Positions 1 through 4,950 of a stretch of DNA of 7,404 bases are shown here, piece after piece. This DNA comes from Oscillospiraceae bacterium. Its GTDB lineage: Bacteria > Bacillota_A > Clostridia > Oscillospirales > Acutalibacteraceae. The notes below the pieces were generated by a model. That model did not search any database and was not told where the DNA came from. It saw only the letters and a program-made list of their open reading frames with translations. Position 1 is the first letter of the stretch; the number at the start of each line of letters is the position of its first letter. The stretch is taken from NCBI GenBank assembly GCA_003519645.1, contig DOWI01000380.1, positions 1-7,404 of the forward strand, in the 5' to 3' direction. Position numbers and translations under genes: made by a program.

Positions 1-74
1 CCGACCTTTCGTTAAAAGGTGCACAAGGTGTACATATGCCAAAGGAAGTTGCCGTTGTTGCATGTGAGGTCTAG
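1..74 (+). other. Possible 3' end of a convergent plus-strand gene
   Basis: From base 3 a frame open to the window edge reads DLSLKGAQGVHMPKEVAVVA, then CEV and TAG at 72-74. The residue mix is protein-like, and it stops just where recognisable DUF4268-like sequence on the other strand ends, so a rearrangement junction is conceivable. Only 23 residues are visible and I do not recognise the family. A chance open frame is quite possible. Confidence 0.2.
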
Positions 75-355
75 GTGATGATTTTTCGGGTATGATCATA
101 GTTGGTGTCTTCAATCTTTGATTTTCAATTATGATCTTCCACGATGTACCTTCTTCTGCCTTCTGCCGCAAAAATATCAACACTAAAACCGCCAACAGAT
201 GACTCATGTTTTTCCAAAAAAATATCAATTCCGATGGCTTTACTTAGAAGCACCAAATTTTCCTCTTGCGCTAACCATTTTGAAAAGTCCTATTCTTCGT
301 GTGGCCATATAGTCCGCAAGTCATCAATCCGTTCTACTTTCCCAAGCTCTGGCAT
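71..355 (-). pseudogene. Decayed DUF4268-family protein gene (N-terminal part)
   Basis: Reading from the ATG at 355 gives MPELGKVERIDDLRTIWPHE, the characteristic opening of DUF4268-family proteins as I remember them. It then meets TAG at 292-290 (codon 22). The same frame continues past the stop with family-like sequence: DFSKWLAQEENL, then ESSVGGFSVDIFAAE. At 166-153 a 7-bp tandem duplication shifts the frame; removing it gives EGTSWKIIIENQ. A second indel near 116-118 is needed to reach IEDTNYDH and KIIT, ending at 74, where another in-frame TAG (73-71) follows and similarity stops. The Asp in VDIF and the Glu in IIIENQ fit the degenerate PD-(D/E)XK nuclease-like fold proposed for the N-terminal part of such proteins. 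It was probably the fourth operon gene, 23 nt after the Res-like gene. TAG is not recoded here: it ends the SNF2 gene and occurs in no intact frame. Pseudogene status is clear; family naming is from memory of the motif pattern. Confidence 0.78.
153..166 (-). repeat. 7-bp tandem duplication inside the decayed gene
   Basis: GCAGAAG occurs twice directly in tandem on the minus strand (166-160 and 159-153; CTTCTGC twice on the plus strand). Removing one copy exactly restores the family-like reading AAEEGTSWKIIIENQ. This is a simple slippage-type duplication and a direct cause of the frameshift. Confidence 0.85.
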
Positions 356-363
356 TTTCCAGT

Positions 364-368
364 CTCCT
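364..368 (-). promoter_or_regulatory. ribosome binding site of the decayed fourth gene
   Basis: AGGAG lies 8 nt before the ATG at 355, the same spacing as in front of mod. It shows that the broken reading frame downstream of the Res-like gene was once a translated member of the operon. Confidence 0.65.
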
Positions 369-378
369 ATTATTCCGT

Positions 379-3198
379 TTATTTTTTCTCCTCAAACAGA
401 TCTTCAATACCTAACTGCTCATAGGATATCTTGTTTGTAACGAGCCCCATGAAGCTGGAATTGAGGCGAACTTCATCATGAGAAATGAGTGCGTATCGCC
501 ACGGTTTTCCGCCATTTACAGAATTCCAATCCGTAACGGCATTACAATAAACAACGGCGGCACGAGCCTTTTCCTTAACTTCCGAAGAATTTATTTCATT
601 GCTTGCTTTTGTTTCTATCATATAGATGCAATCTGCCGTCTCTACCACAAAGTCAGGTTCGTAGCGACTGATTCCGCCCGGCCCGTAGTAAATATTGAAC
701 TGCTTCGGCGAAGGACGCAGCCATCTTAACACGGCTTTGTCGTTTTCAAGAACGATTGCAAAACGCCGTTCTGTATCGCTATCAAATTTGTAGAGTGTGT
801 GACAGGCTTTCTTAAAGCCGTTGAACACTTTAGATCTAACTTCGCTCGCTGGCAGGGCCGCTCGTAAATCATAAATATCGTCTGTACGGATTTTGCCGCC
901 AAAGCTGTTTTCAATACGAGAAAACGGACGCATTTCCGAAGCCTTATACTCGGTTTCTTCACGATAGAAATGCTGATTCATTTGTAGATAAATAATATCT
1001 GCAATCGTCTTTTGACGGTCGCGCATTACTTTTTCAGTTTCTTCCTCCGAAAGGTACGACAAAAAATGTTCTTTGGCATCATTCACGAGCGAATAAAGTA
1101 AATCTGCGCAGGTCCCATAGTCCACATTATCATGCACAATGATATGACGCACGATTTCATTCTCGACGGTATCAACCTTTGCAGATGCCGTGTATTCGAT
1201 ATCGAACTCAAAGGTTTGGCCGCCTTCTTGCAACTCCGTTCCGAGCAATGTATCATCAGAGGGGTGCCAGTTCATATTTCTGATATCAAGCTTAAATGGA
1301 TAAAATCCTTGCTTGACTTCTGTAAAAGGCTGAACGACCGCTTGCGGGATAGGGATTACACTATCGGTAAGAGCTTGTACGCAAGTGCTGATGGCGTTTT
1401 CGACCACCGGAGCCAAATCCTCCGGTTTCAAGCCGAACGAGGGGAATTGACGCAGCGTTTCGTGGATAATTGTTTTCTTCACAAATGCGCGTGTATTGTC
1501 GTCCTTTATGGCATCAAATGTTTTTACCTGCCGGTTCAAATCCATAACAGATTTTGATGTGTAATTTGCCACGAACTTTGCCACCTCAAGTGTCTGTGGC
1601 TGTGGCTCACCCTGCGCCGCTGCGCCCGGCGGGGACACAGTCTCGTGAAGTGTAAGTGCCAACTGCTCGGCAAAGCTGTAATCATTTGAAATGCTGTCAT
1701 ACACGGACGGCATCTCAACCGTTTCTTGCTGTCTCGATTCTTGGGCCGGTGTTGTCTCATCAATATAGTACACCTTACGGACGAGAGAATTCGGATCGTT
1801 TGCCAGATTGATAATTGCCTCATATTTATCGTGACTTACGATGGACAACCGGTCCACGGCCTCGTCGCCGGTACGGGTTCCATACGGCAAACGCAAACCG
1901 CGTCCAATAGTCTGCTCGGTTAAGGTTTCAGAAGCCGACGCACGGAGCGGCACAATGGTATAGAGGTTGGTGACATCCCAGCCTTCCTTGAGCATATTGA
2001 CATGAATGACAATTTCTATCTTGTTTTCCGGCTTTTCAAGAGAAAGGAGCTGCTCGATGTTTTCATCTTTTTCGGCTCCACGCTGGGCGGAGTTGATTTC
2101 AATAACCTTGTCTCGATAGTAACCGCCAAAGAAATCTCCGGACTTTATGTATTCCATAATTTCTTTTGAGTGGTCAGTATCTCTCGCAACGACCAAAACG
2201 AAAGGTTTGACAACGGGTTTACCGAAAGTTCTGGCATAAATTTCGAGTTTGCTCTTTGTTTCTTCGTGAATGCGTACACCGTCATTGAGTTTCTCACGGT
2301 CAAGTTGCGTAGGCGTATATTCCTCCGGCCTGAAATCTTTACGGGTAAAGACCGTCGGCACCTTAACATACAATCCGTCATTCAAAGCGTGAGCCAATGA
2401 ATATTCATAAACCACGTTACGAAAGTCGATCTTTTTTGCGCCCTTCTGAATCTGCGGCGTGGCAGTTAACTCGACACCGAGGAGCGGATGCAAGTCGTTT
2501 ATGACTTCAAAGCTCTTATCCGCATGATAATGATGGCTCTCGTCCATGAAAATGCACAAGTCAGGCAGCGAACGCAGATATGAGAAGTAGGATTCGCCTA
2601 GCACCTCGTTTAAGCGCTTAATCCTTGCTGGAGCGCCATTTGCCACTTTACTGTCGGAGTTCAGCTTTGCAATATTGAATACATTGATCACGACGTCATT
2701 AACGCCGAATTGTCCCTGACGGAACGCCTCATAGTTGTCCCCGTCGATAATACGCGGCGGGTTTACAAATTTGTCCAGCCCTCTGAATACATACTTTGGA
2801 TTGGACGTATTGCCAAGGTCATCCTTGAGCTTCCGATAAATAGTCAGGTTCGGAGCCATCACAAAGAAATTGCGGACGCCTTTTTCATAATGGAGGTATG
2901 CGATACACGCGCCCATAAGGCGCGTTTTACCAATACCTGTCGCTAAAGCAAAGCAGACAGACGGAAAGTCACGCTCAAAGCTGGTCAGGGTCGGGAAATG
3001 CTCCCGAACCGCAGCCAAGTCCGCATCATAAAAATTCTCGCCGTCATCATCGGTTTTCTTTTTGAGACTCAGAATATCGCAGAGCTTTGCGAAAATTTCA
3101 AGGCTCTCATGTTGCGGAGGACGCAGGGCAAGTACATTGCTGATGTATTTGGAGTAATAAGTATAAAACTTATCGGTATACGATTTCTTAATCATCAT
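379..3198 (-). CDS. Type III Res-like DEAD/DEAH helicase with C-terminal PD-(D/E)XK nuclease
   Basis: Predicted restriction subunit: an ATP-dependent DNA translocase fused to an endonuclease, working with the Mod protein encoded just upstream. Numbered from the ATG at 3198 (939 residues): ATGIGKT (motif I, Walker A) at 86-92, DESH (motif II) at 219-222, ELTATPQ (motif III) at 243-249, NMLKEGWDVT (motif V) at 401-410 and QTIGRGLRLPYG (motif VI) at 429-440. A Pro/Gln/Ala-rich linker follows at about 523-535. The nuclease signature near the C-terminus is YEPDF (Asp849), then IETK (Glu862 and Lys864), a D-x(n)-E-x-K site, with Glu810 a possible extra acidic residue. All key residues are present, so both activities should be intact. 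Length fits the type III Res family. The first 11 nt overlap the end of mod (ATGATGATTAA). ATG 3195 is an equally possible start, one codon shorter. The gene ends in TAA with no terminator before the next, broken gene 23 nt on. Confidence 0.93.
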   Translation of the reverse strand: MMIKKSYTDKFYTYYSKYISNVLALRPPQHESLEIFAKLCDILSLKKKTDDDGENFYDADLAAVREHFPTLTSFERDFPSVCFALATGIGKTRLMGACIAYLHYEKGVRNFFVMAPNLTIYRKLKDDLGNTSNPKYVFRGLDKFVNPPRIIDGDNYEAFRQGQFGVNDVVINVFNIAKLNSDSKVANGAPARIKRLNEVLGESYFSYLRSLPDLCIFMDESHHYHADKSFEVINDLHPLLGVELTATPQIQKGAKKIDFRNVVYEYSLAHALNDGLYVKVPTVFTRKDFRPEEYTPTQLDREKLNDGVRIHEETKSKLEIYARTFGKPVVKPFVLVVARDTDHSKEIMEYIKSGDFFGGYYRDKVIEINSAQRGAEKDENIEQLLSLEKPENKIEIVIHVNMLKEGWDVTNLYTIVPLRASASETLTEQTIGRGLRLPYGTRTGDEAVDRLSIVSHDKYEAIINLANDPNSLVRKVYYIDETTPAQESRQQETVEMPSVYDSISNDYSFAEQLALTLHETVSPPGAAAQGEPQPQTLEVAKFVANYTSKSVMDLNRQVKTFDAIKDDNTRAFVKKTIIHETLRQFPSFGLKPEDLAPVVENAISTCVQALTDSVIPIPQAVVQPFTEVKQGFYPFKLDIRNMNWHPSDDTLLGTELQEGGQTFEFDIEYTASAKVDTVENEIVRHIIVHDNVDYGTCADLLYSLVNDAKEHFLSYLSEEETEKVMRDRQKTIADIIYLQMNQHFYREETEYKASEMRPFSRIENSFGGKIRTDDIYDLRAALPASEVRSKVFNGFKKACHTLYKFDSDTERRFAIVLENDKAVLRWLRPSPKQFNIYYGPGGISRYEPDFVVETADCIYMIETKASNEINSSEVKEKARAAVVYCNAVTDWNSVNGGKPWRYALISHDEVRLNSSFMGLVTNKISYEQLGIEDLFEEKK

Positions 3199-4936
3199 CC
3201 CATTCCTCCTCGTCAAGCTCCGGGACATCTATAATATTCAGATTGTAGTTATCCGCACCGAATTCGCACTTGGAAAGCACCGACTGCGGTATCTTGCGAA
3301 CGTTGATATTGTCATAGCGTTTGCCAAGGCCGACGTCGAAGGCCGGAGCGCATATCAGCAGACTTTCCATTCCTGAAAGCTCCGCTGCAATACCGTCCAG
3401 CATGGCGGCAGTCAAATACTGCGTGGTGACATAAATATAGTTGCTATCCTGACTGAAGCCCTGTTTCCAGAACACCTCACTGTCGGGAGCATAATGGAAG
3501 CCATTAATCTTTGCAACAGCAGCAACCAACATTTCAGAATTGTATTTGTTGGAGAAAACAGGATTACCATATTTGTCCTTTTCAATCAGTGTCGGAGCAA
3601 GTTCATAGAATTTGTATCCGCCGCCACCTTGCCAACTAACTTTTTGAGATATTCCTGTTTGCTCTCCGTCTATCACTCTATCCATCCGTACTTTGCAATG
3701 GGTATAAGCTTGGGTTCCCATTTCTATTCCGATATACTTTCTATTTAGTTTTTGTGCCACTGCTGTGGTTGTTCCAGAACCCAAGAAACTATCAAGTACC
3801 AGCTCATCAGCGGTGGTTGTCATTTCAATTATCTGACTTATAAGTATTTCTGGCTTTTTCCCATTTCCAAAATCGACACCACCTTCTTTAGCAACATTCT
3901 TCATCCAAGGATTCATATCCCAATATGTTCCTTGAAGATCCTTTTTGAATAATTCTCCATTAATTATTTCGGAGGTGTCTTTGAGCCAAACAAACAGCCT
4001 ACACTTGTCGCCTTTATAGAATTGTTCGTATATTTTTCCTCTATTTTTCCCTGTTTTAGGTATATACTCGATTGAAATTAAATCCTCAGCAATTTTTTGT
4101 TCCGAGCGATAATCCATAATACGAGTCCTAATAGAACTCTGTGCATTAGTAGTTTGAAAAACTGATATCCCATACTTTTTATAGGCTTCTTTTTCGGTGA
4201 TGCCATCTCTTTTAGCTATTTGCTTAATTGACATCATAATTGGATTTTTACGCAAATAGACTTTAATTTCGTTTTTATCACCATCAACCGTTGAACCTAC
4301 ATACTCTTTTTGACCGGGGTCTACAAGAACAGTAGTATATTTCCAACTTTTTCCTGCATCTAAGTATTGTTGTATTAGATCTGACATTTCTGTATATTGA
4401 TAAGGCCCATTAAAGAGGGGCAATGATGAGTACTCTTTGGCATAAGCCAGTATGTACTCACAATTTTTCTTTAACCGCTTATCCTCGCCGCCTCCTGAAG
4501 CTCCCGCAACATTTTTCATATTAACAGAAATCATATTGATAAAATTATTCCGTCCAAATACCTCATCGCAGATGACTTTTAGATAGGCTTGTTCTTCATC
4601 ATCTATTTGAATCCAAATAGAGCCTTCTGGCGCGAGCAAATTCCTCAATATTTCCAAACGAGAACGCATCAATTTAAGCCATGTTGAATGCTCCAAATTA
4701 TCATCATAATGTTCAAATGCACTTCCCGTATTATAAGGCGGATCAATATAGATGCATTTTACCCGTCCGGCATAATCCTGCTCCAACGCTTTGAGCGCAA
4801 GCAGGTTATCCCCGTGAATCAACATATTCTCAGAGTTAGGGTCGCCGTAATCCTTTGAGGGGTCGTGAAGAAGGATGCGCGGCTCTATCGCCGGGTCTTC
4901 ACCTTTTCCTATCCATGTAAGTTCAAGCCTTTGCAT
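3188..4936 (-). CDS. Type III-like Mod: site-specific adenine-N6 DNA methyltransferase
   Basis: Transfers a methyl group from S-adenosylmethionine to adenine N6 in a specific DNA site, protecting host DNA and, in type III systems, giving the Mod-Res complex its site recognition. In the 582 residues, catalytic motif IV DPPYNTG is at 65-71, the presumed target-recognition region at about 140-335, the motif X-like stretch with NGKKPEILI at 358-366, and the SAM-binding motif I LDSFLGSGTTT at 381-391. Motif IV before motif I is the beta-class order typical of type III Mod, and the length suits that family. Residues 440-582 are a C-terminal extension possibly used to bind Res. The start is fixed by AGGAGG 8 nt upstream. 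The stop overlaps the start of the Res gene by 11 nt. The central part is clearly AT-richer than both ends, suggesting a mosaic gene. The recognised sequence cannot be read from the protein. Confidence 0.95.
   Translation of the reverse strand: MQRLELTWIGKGEDPAIEPRILLHDPSKDYGDPNSENMLIHGDNLLALKALEQDYAGRVKCIYIDPPYNTGSAFEHYDDNLEHSTWLKLMRSRLEILRNLLAPEGSIWIQIDDEEQAYLKVICDEVFGRNNFINMISVNMKNVAGASGGGEDKRLKKNCEYILAYAKEYSSLPLFNGPYQYTEMSDLIQQYLDAGKSWKYTTVLVDPGQKEYVGSTVDGDKNEIKVYLRKNPIMMSIKQIAKRDGITEKEAYKKYGISVFQTTNAQSSIRTRIMDYRSEQKIAEDLISIEYIPKTGKNRGKIYEQFYKGDKCRLFVWLKDTSEIINGELFKKDLQGTYWDMNPWMKNVAKEGGVDFGNGKKPEILISQIIEMTTTADELVLDSFLGSGTTTAVAQKLNRKYIGIEMGTQAYTHCKVRMDRVIDGEQTGISQKVSWQGGGGYKFYELAPTLIEKDKYGNPVFSNKYNSEMLVAAVAKINGFHYAPDSEVFWKQGFSQDSNYIYVTTQYLTAAMLDGIAAELSGMESLLICAPAFDVGLGKRYDNINVRKIPQSVLSKCEFGADNYNLNIIDVPELDEEEWDDD
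3205..3210 (-). promoter_or_regulatory. ribosome binding site of the Res-like gene
   Basis: AGGAGG lies inside the end of the methyltransferase gene, 6 nt before the ATG at 3198 and 9 nt before the adjacent ATG at 3195. It decides the start: the longer in-frame ATG at 3228 has no such site before it and would place this motif inside its own coding region. Confidence 0.8.
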
Positions 4937-4944
4937 ATTGATTT

Positions 4945-4950
4945 CCTCCT
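4945..4950 (-). promoter_or_regulatory. ribosome binding site of the methyltransferase gene
   Basis: A perfect AGGAGG lies 8 nt upstream of the ATG at 4936. Its first two bases are the last two bases of the TAG stop of the upstream helicase gene, and the intergenic gap is only 12 nt. This fixes the methyltransferase start and suggests translational coupling of helicase and methyltransferase. Confidence 0.85.

Noticed and set aside
4..20. ACCTTT-CGTTA-AAAGGT hairpin as an intrinsic terminator
   Set aside because: The stem is only six base pairs and AT-rich, and no run of T follows it on either strand.
91..100. Perfect 10-bp palindrome TATGATCATA as an operator
   Set aside because: It encodes the conserved Tyr-Asp-His of the DUF4268-like remnant and is not placed near any promoter.
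144..440. Plus-strand open frame of 98 codons over the pseudogene and the end of the Res-like gene
   Set aside because: It lies antisense to recognisable coding sequence, has no convincing ribosome binding site, and its product shows no family-like pattern.
1132..1557. Plus-strand open frame of 141 codons inside the Res-like gene
   Set aside because: Antisense shadow of a well-supported gene with all helicase and nuclease motifs; no ribosome binding site or recognisable domain.
3198..3228. Longer Res-like start at the ATG at 3228 (ten extra residues)
   Set aside because: No ribosome binding site precedes it, whereas a perfect AGGAGG sits before the ATG pair at 3198 and 3195.
3188..4936. Phase-variable simple repeat in mod, common in type III systems
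   Set aside because: I see no homopolymer longer than about six bases and no tandem tetramer or pentamer tract in the gene.
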